From: an uncultured Clostridia bacterium
Lineage (GTDB): Bacteria > Bacillota > Clostridia > Christensenellales > Borkfalkiaceae
Assembly (NCBI GenBank): GCA_947624965.1
Contig: CANQMN010000007.1
Span: 30,193 to 94,192, forward strand
DNA: 64,000 bases
Direction of reading: 5' to 3'
Shown here: positions 51,873-61,116 of the stretch, one piece after another
Layout: the number at the start of each line of letters is the position of its first letter
Numbering within the stretch: the stretch's first letter is position 1
Program-made: the position numbers and the translations under genes
The notes under the pieces: generated by a model
Database searches by the model: none
The model's input: only the letters and a program-made list of their open reading frames with translations
Told to the model about the DNA's origin: nothing

Positions 51873-54299
51873 ATGGATATGAGATCGGTAGAGCGCAAAT
51901 GGCAGGCGCGCTGGGAAAAGTCCAAACTCAATTCGTACGGCGGGAAACAGCCCAAGCTGTACGTCCTCGAAATGTTTTCCTATCCTTCCGGCGCGAAACT
52001 CCACGTGGGGCACTGGTACAATTACGGTCCCACGGACAGCTATGCCCGTTTCAAGCGCATGCAGGGCTACGACGTGTTCCAGCCGATGGGGTTCGACGCG
52101 TTTGGTCTGCCTGCGGAAAATTACGCCATCAAGACGGGCGTCCATCCCAAGGATTCCACCGAACAGAACATTGCGACGATGGAAAAACAGCTCAAAGCGA
52201 TGGGCGCGATGTTCGACTGGTCCGCGGAGATCAAGACCTGCGAAGAGAGCTATTACAAGTGGACGCAGTGGATGTTCCTGCAACTCTACAAGAAGGGTCT
52301 CGCCTATCGGAAGGAGGCGCCCGTCAACTGGTGCCCCTCCTGCAACACCGTGCTGGCGAACGAGCAGGTAACGGACGGCAGATGCGAACGGTGTTCGAGC
52401 GAGGTCGTCCATAAAAATCTCACGCAGTGGTTCTTCAAGATCACCGACTATGCCGAGGAGCTTCTCTCCGGTCTCGACGGGCTCGATTGGCCCGAAAAAA
52501 CCAAGAACATGCAGCGCAACTGGATCGGGAGATCCACGGGCTGCGAAATCGAATTTGCCTGCGAGACGGGCGACGCCGTGAAGGTGTTCACGACGCGCTG
52601 CGACACCGTGTTCGGCGTAACCTATGTGGTCCTCGCGCCCGAACATCCCCTCGCGCGCAAGCTCGCCACGCCCGAGCATCTCGAAGAGGTGGAAGCGTAC
52701 ATCGAATATGCCTCCAAGGCGAACGAGATCGAGCGGCTCTCCTCCACCCGCGAAAAGACGGGCGTATTCACGGGCTCCTATTGCGTCAACCCCGTCAACG
52801 GGAAGCGTGTCCCCATCTGGCTTGCGGACTATGTCCTCAATTCCTACGGCACGGGCGCGGTGATGGCGGTCCCCGCCCACGACGAGCGCGACTTTGCCTT
52901 CGCGAAAAAATACGGGCTCCCCATCGTGCGGGTGATCGGCAAGAAGGGCGAGGATTCGGAACTCCCCTACTGCGAGGACGGCATCATGATGGGCTCGCTG
53001 GAATTCGACGGGCTGTCCGGACAGGACGCGCGGGACAAGGTCGCCGCCTATATTCACAAGATCGGCAAGGGAAAGAAGAAGGTAAACTACCGCCTCCGCG
53101 ACTGGCTCGTCTCCCGCCAGCGGTACTGGGGCGCGCCCATCCCCATCGTCTACTGTGAAAAATGCGGCACGGTGCCCGTTCCCGAAAAGGAACTGCCCGT
53201 AAAACTGCCCTACGACGTGGAATTCCGTCCCGACGGAAAATCCCCGCTCGCGAAGCACGAAAAATTCATGAACACCACATGCCCCGTCTGCGGCGGCAAG
53301 GCGACGCGGGATCCCGACACGCTGGATACGTTCGTCTGTTCGAGCTGGTATTACCTCCGCTACGCAGACGCCCGCAACGACAAGGCGCCCTTCTCCCGCG
53401 AGGCGGTGGACAAGCTCCTGCCCGTGGACACCTATGTCGGCGGCGCGGAGCACGCCTGCATGCATCTCCTGTATGCGCGTTTCTTCACCAAGGCGCTCCG
53501 CGACATGGGATATCTCGATTTCGACGAGCCCTTCAAACGGCTCGTCCATCAGGGCGTGATCCTCGGACCCGACGGTAACCGCATGTCCAAGTCGCACGGG
53601 AACGTCGTCTCCCCCGATGAATATGTGGAAGAATACGGTTCGGACGCGTTCCGCCTCTATCTCATGTTCGGTTTCTCCTACACCGAGGGCGGACCGTGGA
53701 ACGACGACGGCATCAAGGCGGTCGCGAGATTTTTGGACCGCGTGGAAAAATTCGTGCTCAAAACGGACGGCTATAAGGCGCCCAAAGAGGAAAAACCGTA
53801 CGGCGCGGAGGAAAAGGCGCTCGACTACGCGCGCAACTTCGCGATCCAACGCGTTGCGCGGGACATGGAGGCGTTCTCCTTCAACACCGCCATCGCGCGG
53901 CTGATGGAGCTCTTGAACGCCGCCGTAAAGTACGACGCCGCCGAGGAAAAGAATATCTCCCTTCTGAAAGCGACGATGAAAGATTTCCTTCTCCTGCTCG
54001 CGCCCTGCGCCCCGCACTTCTGCGAGGAGCTCTGGGAGCAGACAGGCGGCAAAGGCTCCGTGTTTGAACAGCCCTACCCCGCCGAAAACGCCGAAGCGCT
54101 CCGTCTCGACGAGGCGGAATACGCCGTACAAGTGAACAGCAAGATCGTCGCGCGGGCGATGCTTCCCAACTCGGCGAGCGAGGAGGAGCTCCGCGCGTGC
54201 GTTCTCGCCCTTCCCGAAGTTTCCGCCCGCACCGAGGGAAAGAGCGTGAAAAAGTGCATCGTCGTAAAGGGAAGGCTCGTTAATCTCATCGTCGGCTGA
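51873..54299 (+). CDS. leuS: Leucyl-tRNA synthetase
   Basis: 808 residues. HVGH form of HIGH near residue 46, zinc-like [13 protein letters not shown]...CERC, CP1 editing domain ([19 protein letters not shown]), and MSKS in [10 protein letters not shown]. Anticodon domain and C-terminal domain complete. The ATG at 51873 starts the conserved [13 protein letters not shown] helix; the frame is open further upstream only because it runs antisense to ytxC. Confidence 0.98.
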   Translation: MDMRSVERKWQARWEKSKLNSYGGKQPKLYVLEMFSYPSGAKLHVGHWYNYGPTDSYARFKRMQGYDVFQPMGFDAFGLPAENYAIKTGVHPKDSTEQNIATMEKQLKAMGAMFDWSAEIKTCEESYYKWTQWMFLQLYKKGLAYRKEAPVNWCPSCNTVLANEQVTDGRCERCSSEVVHKNLTQWFFKITDYAEELLSGLDGLDWPEKTKNMQRNWIGRSTGCEIEFACETGDAVKVFTTRCDTVFGVTYVVLAPEHPLARKLATPEHLEEVEAYIEYASKANEIERLSSTREKTGVFTGSYCVNPVNGKRVPIWLADYVLNSYGTGAVMAVPAHDERDFAFAKKYGLPIVRVIGKKGEDSELPYCEDGIMMGSLEFDGLSGQDARDKVAAYIHKIGKGKKKVNYRLRDWLVSRQRYWGAPIPIVYCEKCGTVPVPEKELPVKLPYDVEFRPDGKSPLAKHEKFMNTTCPVCGGKATRDPDTLDTFVCSSWYYLRYADARNDKAPFSREAVDKLLPVDTYVGGAEHACMHLLYARFFTKALRDMGYLDFDEPFKRLVHQGVILGPDGNRMSKSHGNVVSPDEYVEEYGSDAFRLYLMFGFSYTEGGPWNDDGIKAVARFLDRVEKFVLKTDGYKAPKEEKPYGAEEKALDYARNFAIQRVARDMEAFSFNTAIARLMELLNAAVKYDAAEEKNISLLKATMKDFLLLLAPCAPHFCEELWEQTGGKGSVFEQPYPAENAEALRLDEAEYAVQVNSKIVARAMLPNSASEEELRACVLALPEVSARTEGKSVKKCIVVKGRLVNLIVG

Positions 54300-54306
54300 A
54301 TTTCGT

Positions 54307-54337
54307 AAAAAAAGCGCCTTTTTCAAGGCGCTTTTTT
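54307..54337. terminator. Bidirectional terminator between leuS and the ATP-grasp gene
   Basis: AAAAAAAGCGCCTT/AAGGCGCTTTTTT hairpin with a 4-base loop; T-run in both directions between converging genes. Confidence 0.93.
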
Positions 54338-54363
54338 ATTTTTCCTACCCCATTCCCCTATTT

Positions 54364-55230
54364 TCATTCCATATGCTTCACGATATAGCGCGCATAGGCG
54401 CGGGCTACGTTGACGTTCAACGCCCCCTCGATGCCGCCGAAAAAGGCGTTCGAGTTCACTTCGCACACCAAGAGCCCCTCCTCGGAAAACAGAAAATCGA
54501 TCCCGCAATAATCGAGGCGGAGCGTTTCGCACACCGCGGAGCAGAGCGCGCGGATCTCCTCCGTCGGCGGATATGCCGCCGCAACGGCGCCGAGCGCAAG
54601 GTTGGAGCGGAAATCGTTCTCGGAGCGCCGCTCCATGCAGGCGACGACCTCTCCCCCCACGCAGACGGCGCGCACATCCCTGCCCGCGCTCTCCGCGATA
54701 AATTCCTGATAGAGGTGCGGGAGCGATTTGAGTTTCTCCGAAAGGGCGCGAAGCTCCGCCGCGTCGCGGGCGAGATAGACCTGCTTGCCGAACGACCCGA
54801 AGCACTCCTTCACGACGACGGGAAAGCCGAGCCGCTCCGCGACCTTTTCCGCCTCAACCGCCAAAGCCCCGCTTTTATAACAGAGCGGCGCGGGAAACGT
54901 CGACGGCATGGGAACTTTCCCGGAGAGCGCGATGTGCGTGAGCATCTTGTCGTCGCAAATTTCCACCGCCTCCGCGCGGTTGAAAAGGCGCATCCCGCGC
55001 GCTTCGAGCATGCGGGGAAGATACTTATCCTTGTCGAGATAGACGGCGAACGCATATTCCCGCGAGAGATCCTCCGCAATGCTCTCCCGCTCCGTATGCG
55101 CGGTCCACACGTTCGGCAGAATGCGCGCGGAAACGCCGAGGAGCCGCAGTTCCTCAGCGATGCGGCGGGGCTGGTAAAATTCCGACTCCTCCGTGAGATA
55201 GGGATTGACGAGTACGACCGCTTTTTTCAT
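54364..55230 (-). CDS. RimK-like ATP-grasp ligase
   Basis: 288 residues. ATP-grasp fold: FNRAEAVEICDDKMLTHIAL, VVVKECFGSFGKQVYL (glycine-rich loop), YQEFIAES, RDVRAVCVGGEVVACM and the metal-binding EVNSNAFFGG. Closest in style to RimK/LysX alpha-L-glutamate or amino-acid ligases; the acceptor is unknown. It follows hom in the same direction after a hairpin. No lysine or arginine carrier protein (LysW) is near, so an LysX role is unlikely. Confidence 0.85.
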   Translation of the reverse strand: MKKAVVLVNPYLTEESEFYQPRRIAEELRLLGVSARILPNVWTAHTERESIAEDLSREYAFAVYLDKDKYLPRMLEARGMRLFNRAEAVEICDDKMLTHIALSGKVPMPSTFPAPLCYKSGALAVEAEKVAERLGFPVVVKECFGSFGKQVYLARDAAELRALSEKLKSLPHLYQEFIAESAGRDVRAVCVGGEVVACMERRSENDFRSNLALGAVAAAYPPTEEIRALCSAVCETLRLDYCGIDFLFSEEGLLVCEVNSNAFFGGIEGALNVNVARAYARYIVKHME

Positions 55231-55235
55231 AAACC

Positions 55236-55257
55236 AAACGGGGCTTGCGCCCCGTTT
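55236..55257 (-). terminator. Hairpin between hom and the ATP-grasp gene
   Basis: AAACGGGGC/GCCCCGTTT with a 4-base loop; short T-run on the minus strand. Confidence 0.7.
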
Positions 55258-55266
55258 TCTCCCCTT

Positions 55267-56544
55267 TTACGATGCGACGCGGAGCACCGTTTTTACTTCG
55301 GCGATCTCCAACGCGTCGAGCTTGGCGACCGCGTTCTTCAAGGAAAGCTCGTGCGTCTCGTGCGTGATGAGGATCACCGTCGCCTTGTCCCCCGCGCCCT
55401 GCGCCTGTACCAGCTTGTCGATGGAGACGCCGTATTTCCCGAACTGCGAGGCGATCTTCGCGAGGACGCCCGGTCTGTCCGAAACGTTGAGGCGCAGATA
55501 ATACGCGCTCGAAAAATCGGTGACGAACTTTACGTCCTTGTCCGCCGTAGCGGTATTTTTGAAGGTGGAATACTTATTCTCGTTGTGCGTCGCGGCGTAG
55601 ATGATGTCGCTCACGACCGCGCTCCCCGTGGGCAATTCCCCCGCGCCCCTTCCGTAGAGCATCACTTCGCCCACGCTGTCCCCCGTGAGGAACACCGCGT
55701 TGAAGCTGCCGTCTACGTTCGCGAGCGGGTGCTCTTTCCGCACGAACGCGGGATGGACGCGGACCTCGATCCCCGCCTCCGACTGCTTGCCGACGGCGAG
55801 AAGTTTGAGCTCGTAGCCGAGCGAATTGCCGTGCCCGATGTCCTCCTTGTCCACGCCTGCGATCCCCTCGCGGAACACCTTCGCAAGCGGCACCTTCGTA
55901 TGAAAGGCGAGCGAAGAGAGAATGGAGAGCTTGTACGCCGCGTCGTAGCCCTCTACGTCCGCCGTGGGGTCCGCCTCCGCGAACCCGAGCCGCTGCGCAT
56001 CCGCAAGCGCCTCCTCGTAAGTCGTCCCCTCCTTCGTCATCTTGGTGAGAATGTAGTTGGTCGTGCCGTTGATGATGCCCATCATCGAGGAGATGCGGTT
56101 TGCCTGCACGCCGTCGAGAAGCGTCCGTATGATGGGGACGCCGCCGACGCAGCTCGCCTCGAAATAGAGCCCCGCGTTGTGCCGCTTCGCCGCCCGTTCC
56201 AGCTCGTGGGAAAACTTGCAGACGAGCTCCTTGTTGGACGTTACGACGGTCTTGCCCGCGTTGAGCGCGGCGAGCACATACTCGCGCGCGTCCTCCACGC
56301 CGCCGATGACCTCGACGACGATGTTCACGTCCGGATCGAACACGACTTCCGCGATGTTGGAAGCGATCCGCTCTTCGGGAACGCCCAGCGCAAGCGCGCG
56401 GGCGCGGTTCTTTTCGAGCACGCTCTCGACCACGATGTCGACGTCCTGCGTCCGCTGATAAAATTCCCTGTGCTGCGTCAGAATTTTGTAGGCACCGCCG
56501 CCCACAACGCCGAGACCGAGAATGGACACACCGATCTTTTTCAT
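55267..56544 (-). CDS. hom: Homoserine dehydrogenase
   Basis: 425 residues; reduces aspartate semialdehyde to homoserine for threonine and methionine. GLGVVGGGAYKIL (NAD(P) loop), VVTSNKELV, NGTTNYILTKM, GFAEADPTADVEG with the catalytic Asp/Lys region, and a C-terminal ACT domain (RPGVLAKIASQFGKYGVSI), the usual feedback site for threonine. Start overlaps the coaX stop (ATGA). Confidence 0.97.
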   Translation of the reverse strand: MKKIGVSILGLGVVGGGAYKILTQHREFYQRTQDVDIVVESVLEKNRARALALGVPEERIASNIAEVVFDPDVNIVVEVIGGVEDAREYVLAALNAGKTVVTSNKELVCKFSHELERAAKRHNAGLYFEASCVGGVPIIRTLLDGVQANRISSMMGIINGTTNYILTKMTKEGTTYEEALADAQRLGFAEADPTADVEGYDAAYKLSILSSLAFHTKVPLAKVFREGIAGVDKEDIGHGNSLGYELKLLAVGKQSEAGIEVRVHPAFVRKEHPLANVDGSFNAVFLTGDSVGEVMLYGRGAGELPTGSAVVSDIIYAATHNENKYSTFKNTATADKDVKFVTDFSSAYYLRLNVSDRPGVLAKIASQFGKYGVSIDKLVQAQGAGDKATVILITHETHELSLKNAVAKLDALEIAEVKTVLRVAS

Positions 56545-57329
56545 TTCTCCCCCTCCGTACTGTTCAAATCGTATAAATACTTCAAACCTTCCAGCGTAAG
56601 CGTCTTATCGATGACGTCGATGCACTTCGTCTCCCGTGCGATCGTCTCGGAAAACCCGCCCGTCGCCACCGTGAGCACATCGTCGCTTTTCAGTTCTTTT
56701 TTGATTTTCTTTACGATATATTCCACGAGCCCCGCAAAGCCGAACACGATGCCCGCCTGCATGTTCGTAACCGTATTCGTCGCGATGACGCTCTTCGGCG
56801 CCTCGATCTCCACGCGCGGAAGTTTCGCCGTGCCCGAAACGAGGCTGTCGAGCGAGCCGCGCAGCCCGGGCGCGATCACGCCGCCGATAAATTCGCCCTC
56901 TGCGCTCAAAACGTTGAATGTAGTCGCCGTTCCGAAGTCTACGATGATGATGGGCTTGCCGCAACCGTATTTTTTGAGCGCGCAGACGTTGTTCACGATG
57001 CGGTCCGCCCCCACTTCCCGCGCGTTGTCCGCCCGCATCTTCAAGCCCGTTTTGAGCCCCGGCGCGAGTTGGAGCGGCGTAAACTTGAAGTAGACGAGGA
57101 GCATATGCTCGATCGTATAGTCGAGCGAGGGAACGACGGAGGAGAAGATCCCCCCCTTCACCGCCGCGGGAGATACGCCGCTGATCGAAAGCATCTCCAC
57201 GAGCTGCGCGCCGTATTCGTCGGACGTCTTTTTGAGGTCGGTCGCCACGCGGAAGGAGACTTTCAGGGCGTCCCCTTCGTAGACCGCGTATTTGATATTG
57301 GTGTTTCCTATATCGATGCAGATGATCAC
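56541..57329 (-). CDS. coaX: Type III pantothenate kinase
   Basis: 262 residues; first step of CoA synthesis, feedback-insensitive in this type. IDIGNTNIKYAV (phosphate loop), ADRIVNN, VDFGTATTFNVL and GGVIAPGL are all present. The start is GTG at 57329, preceded by GGAGG, and overlaps the stop of the ECF S-component gene (GTGA). The upstream transporter may import its substrate. Confidence 0.95.
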   Translation of the reverse strand: MIICIDIGNTNIKYAVYEGDALKVSFRVATDLKKTSDEYGAQLVEMLSISGVSPAAVKGGIFSSVVPSLDYTIEHMLLVYFKFTPLQLAPGLKTGLKMRADNAREVGADRIVNNVCALKKYGCGKPIIIVDFGTATTFNVLSAEGEFIGGVIAPGLRGSLDSLVSGTAKLPRVEIEAPKSVIATNTVTNMQAGIVFGFAGLVEYIVKKIKKELKSDDVLTVATGGFSETIARETKCIDVIDKTLTLEGLKYLYDLNSTEGEK

Positions 57330-58000
57330 AAACGATCCTCCGTTGCGGGTTCCGTCTGTTTCTTTGTTTCGGGAAGCGGCTCTTTCGGGGTGCGCGCGGC
57401 GCGGTTCCCCTCGACGACAAGCACGACGCGGTGCACAGCGGGCGCGAGAACGAGGTTGAGCCCCAGTTCGATGAGGAAGTTGGTGCCCGCGCAAACGATG
57501 AACAGGAAGTACAAGATCTCCGATGCGCTCCCCGTCGCCGTAAATTGCGTGGCGATGGTGCCGCTTATGATGAGGCACCCCACGATGAACAGCCCCGTAT
57601 TCACGACGGGCGCCGTAAAGGAAGCGGCGACGGCGGCGACGAAAGTATTCTTCCGCGCGATCACCCGATACACGAATCCCGGCACGATGCCCGCCGCTAC
57701 GCCCTTCACGAGGCAAATGAGAACGGTCATCACGGGAGCGTCCGCCAAGAGGTACGCCGTGAACCCGTCCGTCCCCGCGACGCCGTACATGAGCACGATA
57801 AAACCGAACGCCAGCCCGAGCGCGCCGCCTGCCCACGGTCCCAAAAGGATCGCGCCGAGCACGATGGGCACGAGCACGAAGCTCAAACTCGTCGTGCCGA
57901 TCACGAAAAACCCGCCGCAGGTCTGCAACACGACGACAAGCGCCAGCAGGACGGAGAAGTACGCGATGTTCTTCGCCGAAAAGTTCCTCTTTCTTTCCAT
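57326..58000 (-). CDS. ECF transporter S component, possibly for pantothenate
   Basis: 224 residues with about six helices and the S-component hallmark GAILLGPWAGGALGLAFGFIVL near residue 50. ECF S components bind vitamins and recruit shared energising modules. Translational coupling to coaX suggests pantothenate (PanT-like), which is inference from context. Charged Glu/Lys-rich C-terminal tail. GGAGG ribosome site. A roughly 115-base leader precedes it. Confidence 0.85.
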   Translation of the reverse strand: MERKRNFSAKNIAYFSVLLALVVVLQTCGGFFVIGTTSLSFVLVPIVLGAILLGPWAGGALGLAFGFIVLMYGVAGTDGFTAYLLADAPVMTVLICLVKGVAAGIVPGFVYRVIARKNTFVAAVAASFTAPVVNTGLFIVGCLIISGTIATQFTATGSASEILYFLFIVCAGTNFLIELGLNLVLAPAVHRVVLVVEGNRAARTPKEPLPETKKQTEPATEDRL

Positions 58001-58123
58001 ATTCAGTTTCCTCCATCGGATTTCCCTCCGCGGGGAATATCCGTGAAAATAAGTATTTCAGACAGCCCGACGCCGATAAAACCGTTTCCGTGTTTTTCCG
58101 CGGTTAAAGACCGTCCGACGTTT

Positions 58124-58152
58124 ATTATACCATCTCCCGTTCTGTTTGGCAA
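58124..58152 (-). promoter_or_regulatory. Promoter of the S component-coaX-hom operon
   Basis: TTGCCA (58152-58147), 17 bases, TATAAT (58129-58124). The leader 58117-58001 contains short stems (for example CGGATATTCCC...GGGAAATCCG near 58018-58044, close to the ribosome site) that could be regulatory; no known riboswitch was recognised. Confidence 0.75.
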
Positions 58153-58267
58153 CTAAATGAAACATGTTTTTGCGGGAACATTTTTCCGCGCGCGCTCATA
58201 TAGATGAAATAGAAAACCGCAGAAAAAGCAACGATACATACTCTGCGGCGAACAAGGAGGAAAAACG

Positions 58268-58480
58268 ATGTGCTTGAATAACAACAGCTGCCTTTGGTTG
58301 CTCATCATCCTGCTCATTTTGGGGACTTGCGGCACGAACGTACTCAATTCGAGGATCTTCTCGGGGTGCGGTTGGCCCGTTCTCGTCGCGCTTGCGTACT
58401 GCTTCGGAAAGAACGGGACGCTCGGCGAACTCGCAAGCAGACTCGGCGGCAACGGTTGCGGCTGCGGCTGCAACGGCTGA
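58268..58480 (+). CDS. Small Cys-rich membrane peptide
   Basis: 70 residues: CLNNNSC, one hydrophobic helix (about 9-22), a second hydrophobic stretch GCGWPVLVALAYCFG, and a Gly/Cys tail GGNGCGCGCNG. Eight cysteines. A strong AAGGAGG site and a strong terminator show it is a real gene. Resembles small Clostridial high-cysteine or YjcZ-like peptides of unknown role; a sporulation or metal-binding role is only a guess. Confidence 0.78.
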   Translation: MCLNNNSCLWLLIILLILGTCGTNVLNSRIFSGCGWPVLVALAYCFGKNGTLGELASRLGGNGCGCGCNG

Positions 58481-58512
58481 TAAGCGCCACAGTTTTGAAT
58501 CCGATTTCCGTA

Positions 58513-58553
58513 GATAGATCCCCGCGCCTCTGCGCGGGGATCTATCCGTTTTT
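58513..58553 (+). terminator. Terminator of the Cys-rich peptide gene
   Basis: Perfect 15-base stem (GATAGATCCCCGCGC and its complement), CTCT loop, then CGTTTTT. Confidence 0.93.
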
Positions 58554-58565
58554 AGGATCCTGTTT

Positions 58566-59093
58566 TCAATGCCCGATGCGATACCGTTGCAGGGCGACGA
58601 TCGTCTTTGCGTCCTTTATCTCCCCCTCGTCCACCATGCGGTAAGCCTCTTCGAGCGGGACGAACTCGACGCGCAAAAACTCGTCGCGGTCGGGATGGCG
58701 AACGCCGCAAACGGTCTCTTTCGCCTCGTAGATATAAATTTTCTCGTTCGTGTAGCCCGGCGTGGGATAGAGAACGAACAGGAGCGAGAGCTCTTTCGCG
58801 ACGAGCCCCGTCTCCTCCGCAAGTTCCCGCGCGGCGGCTTCTTCGGGGGGCTCGCCCGCCTCCAACTTTCCCGCGGGGATCTCCGCGATCGTCTCCCCGT
58901 ACGCGTAGCGGAACTGCCTGACGAGCGCGACCTTCCCCTCCCGTACGCAGAGGACCGCCGCCCCGCCCGGATGTTCCACGATCTCGCGCTTGCACGGCGT
59001 GCCGTCCGGGAGAAGCGCGTCGTCGCAGCGCAAGTTGACGATGCGCCCGCGGTAGATGTAATTTTTGCAAACCGTCTTCTCTTCGAGCTTCAT
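58566..59093 (-). CDS. NUDIX hydrolase, ADP-ribose pyrophosphatase type
   Basis: 175 residues. N-terminal strand segment (YRGRIVNLRCDDALLPDG), EHPGGAAVL, VRQFRYAYGETIAEIPAGK and the NUDIX box GEPPEEAAARELAEETG. This pattern is typical of NudF/ADP-ribose pyrophosphatase. ATG 59093 overlaps the upstream gene's stop (ATGA). Confidence 0.93.
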   Translation of the reverse strand: MKLEEKTVCKNYIYRGRIVNLRCDDALLPDGTPCKREIVEHPGGAAVLCVREGKVALVRQFRYAYGETIAEIPAGKLEAGEPPEEAAARELAEETGLVAKELSLLFVLYPTPGYTNEKIYIYEAKETVCGVRHPDRDEFLRVEFVPLEEAYRMVDEGEIKDAKTIVALQRYRIGH

Positions 59094-59800
59094 TCCCCTC
59101 TCCCGATGAACGCCGACAGCGAACTTGTCACGCCGTCCTCCCCCGCGCACCGCAAAAAGCAACCGTAACCCGCGAGCAAGGCGCAAACGTCTTCTCCGTC
59201 CTTCTTCTCCGCCGCGGTCGCGAGCGCGGAGAGAATGAGCTCTCCCGTCTTTTTATCCGTCTCCGAAAGCGCCGACGCGATGCGCGTGCGCTCCGCGGCG
59301 ACCGCTTCGGCGAGCGCGGCGAACGGATCGTCCGCCTCCTGCGTCTCCCGCTCCGCACTTGCGCGGACCGCGTCCGGATAGCAATCGCGCACGATCTGGC
59401 GGAAGGGACGGATCATTCTGCCGACGAACAGAGCGTAACTCGCCGTATAGCTGCCGTCCTCATAGAAATAACGGAGGAGAAAATCGTTGAACTGCATCGT
59501 GCCCGCGTCGAATTCGACGAGGAGGCAAAAGACGAACGCGAGGATCTCCGTCCGCTCCGCGGGAAGGAACGCCGCGCCGTGCGCCGAGCCCTTTTCCGCG
59601 GGGAATTTGAGATAGGCGCGCTTTGCGGCGGGATAATCGAAACGGGATGTTACCGCGGCAAAGAGCTCGGTGAGCTCCCCGCTCGCCGCGATCGCTTTGA
59701 GCGCTTCGGTCATCTTGCCTTCGGCGTGAATGAACTTTCCTTCCACAAGGTCGTCGCATGCCGCCAAAAAGCGTTGGATGCGTCTGTATTCCTCTTCCAT
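59090..59800 (-). CDS. Conserved hypothetical cytosolic protein
   Basis: 236 residues, helical, no signal or membrane segment, several Cys near the C-terminus (CALLAGYGCFLRCAG). No family recognised. The ATG at 59800 follows GGAGGAAGG. Translationally coupled to the NUDIX gene. The TATAAT at about 59854-59849 may be its -10 box, but no good -35 is seen. Confidence 0.7.
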   Translation of the reverse strand: MEEEYRRIQRFLAACDDLVEGKFIHAEGKMTEALKAIAASGELTELFAAVTSRFDYPAAKRAYLKFPAEKGSAHGAAFLPAERTEILAFVFCLLVEFDAGTMQFNDFLLRYFYEDGSYTASYALFVGRMIRPFRQIVRDCYPDAVRASAERETQEADDPFAALAEAVAAERTRIASALSETDKKTGELILSALATAAEKKDGEDVCALLAGYGCFLRCAGEDGVTSSLSAFIGRGE

Positions 59801-59896
59801 GTACCTTCCTCCGTGCATTCGGTCGGCGGGATGCTTCCGCTCTTTGTTATTATAGCACAAAATTAAAAATTATTAAAGAAATTTTTCGCAAATATC

Positions 59897-59925
59897 TTGA
59901 TTTTATCGGCATTTTTAGTTATAAT
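59897..59925 (+). promoter_or_regulatory. Promoter of the HPr-like gene
   Basis: TTGATT (59897-59902), 17 bases, TATAAT (59920-59925). Confidence 0.85.
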
Positions 59926-59958
59926 GTAGAAAAATCCGATTTGTGGAGGATAACTTAT

Positions 59959-60186
59959 ATGAAATCTTTGAAAATCTCTCTCGAAATGGCGCAGCGCGTA
60001 AAGGAATTCGTCGCGATCACGCAGGCATGCGAATGCGAAATTTTGCTTAAAAGCGGCAAGTACGTCGTCGACGCGAAATCCATCCTCGGTATTTTCAGCC
60101 TCGACCTGTCCCAGCCCCTCACCGTGGAAATTTACTGCGACGACTGCGCGGAGATCGTTTCCAAGTTGGAGAAATTCGCGGCGTAA
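59959..60186 (+). CDS. HPr-like protein without the phosphorylatable histidine
   Basis: 75 residues with the HPr fold pattern: helix RVKEFVAITQACECEILLK, then VVDAKSILGIFSLDLSQP. The serine of the KSI motif (Ser46 of HPr, the HPrK target) is present, but the active-site HARP segment of HPr is replaced by MAQRV, so His15 is missing. It therefore cannot carry phosphate in the PTS relay and resembles Crh in that respect. Ends at a strong hairpin. Role unknown. Confidence 0.85.
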   Translation: MKSLKISLEMAQRVKEFVAITQACECEILLKSGKYVVDAKSILGIFSLDLSQPLTVEIYCDDCAEIVSKLEKFAA

Positions 60187-60216
60187 CCGATCCGCGCTTT
60201 CCTATGAAATCGTGCG

Positions 60217-60250
60217 ATAAGTCGCTTAAATCCCTTTAAGCGACTTATTT
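60217..60250 (+). terminator. Terminator of the HPr-like gene
   Basis: 14-base stem ATAAGTCGCTTAAA and its complement, 4-base loop, short T-run. Confidence 0.8.
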
Positions 60251-60286
60251 GCGTCTGTCGCACCCGAACGACAAAGGAAGAACGCA

Positions 60287-60811
60287 ATGCAAGTCAAAGG
60301 CGAAACATCCGTCAACAAATTAATCCTTTTGTTCGTCTTTGACAAGATGGAAAGTCCTCTTTCGGAGCGAACGCTCATCGATATGTGCACCTCGTCCAAC
60401 GAGTGGATCAACTATATGGACTGCATGGTGCTCATCGGAAAACTGCAATCGGACGGCTTCATCTGCGAGATCCCGGGCGACGACGACCCCCTCTACACCA
60501 TCACGCCGGAGGGCAGGGAGACGCTCGCGAATTTCTATATCAACATCCCGCGGAGCACGCGCGAAGAAATCTCCCGCTTCGTAAAGAACAACAGCGCGCG
60601 CTTCCGCACCAAGCAGGACTGCAAGGCGGATTACTATCAGAACAAGGACGGCACGTATACCGTCTTCCTGAAAATCCTCGCCCCCGTACAGCCCATGCTC
60701 GAACTGAAATTCGTCGTACCGGACAAGAAAACGGCGAATTACATCTATAAAAAATGGGAGGACAAAGCCACCGAGCTTTACTCCGTCGTCTATGAAACGC
60801 TCGTAGACTGA
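60287..60811 (+). CDS. DUF4364 family protein
   Basis: 174 residues. N-terminal winged-helix-like part (NKLILLFVFDKMESPLSERTLIDMCTSSNEWINYMDCM then LQSDGFI) and a beta-rich C-terminal half. DUF4364 is widespread in Clostridia and has no known function; the fold suggests nucleic-acid binding. AAGGAAG ribosome site; the TSCPD gene follows 15 bases later. Confidence 0.88.
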   Translation: MQVKGETSVNKLILLFVFDKMESPLSERTLIDMCTSSNEWINYMDCMVLIGKLQSDGFICEIPGDDDPLYTITPEGRETLANFYINIPRSTREEISRFVKNNSARFRTKQDCKADYYQNKDGTYTVFLKILAPVQPMLELKFVVPDKKTANYIYKKWEDKATELYSVVYETLVD

Positions 60812-60826
60812 AAAAGAGGTGAAACC

Positions 60827-61075
60827 ATGGTAACTTATTCGACGAAAGGAACTTGCTCCAAACAGATCATCTTCGACTTGGACGCAGAAAACAGGATCCA
60901 CAATCTCAAATTCATCGGCGGTTGCAGCGGCAATTTGCAAGGGATCGGGAGGCTTGTGGAAGGCAGAACGCCCGATGAGGTCGTTCCCCTTTTGAGCGGC
61001 ATCCGTTGTCGCCAGAACACTTCCTGCCCCGACCAGCTCGCCGAAGCGCTCAAACCCTATATGACGAAACAGTAA
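60827..61075 (+). CDS. TSCPD domain protein (TIGR03905 type)
   Basis: 82 residues. GTCSKQI, GGCSGNLQGI, GIRCRQNTSCPDQLA: the TSCPD motif is a conserved cysteine signature also found at the end of ribonucleotide reductases. Stand-alone versions are common in Clostridia; the four cysteines may bind metal. AGGTG ribosome site. Confidence 0.92.
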   Translation: MVTYSTKGTCSKQIIFDLDAENRIHNLKFIGGCSGNLQGIGRLVEGRTPDEVVPLLSGIRCRQNTSCPDQLAEALKPYMTKQ

Positions 61076-61083
61076 CCTTTCCG

Positions 61084-61116
61084 AAAAAAGCCTCTCCGCT
61101 CGGGAGAGGCTTTTTT
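61084..61116. terminator. Bidirectional terminator
   Basis: AAAAAAGCCTCTCC hairpin with T-runs on both sides, shared by the TSCPD gene and the converging serine dehydratase gene. Confidence 0.93.

Noticed and set aside
51729..54326. A very long minus-strand frame continuous with ytxC
   Set aside because: It runs antisense to leuS, which has full aminoacyl-tRNA synthetase motifs; only the part from 51728 down is credible as ytxC.
54364..55230. LysX lysine-biosynthesis ligase
   Set aside because: No LysW carrier gene is nearby and the genome uses the DapL pathway.
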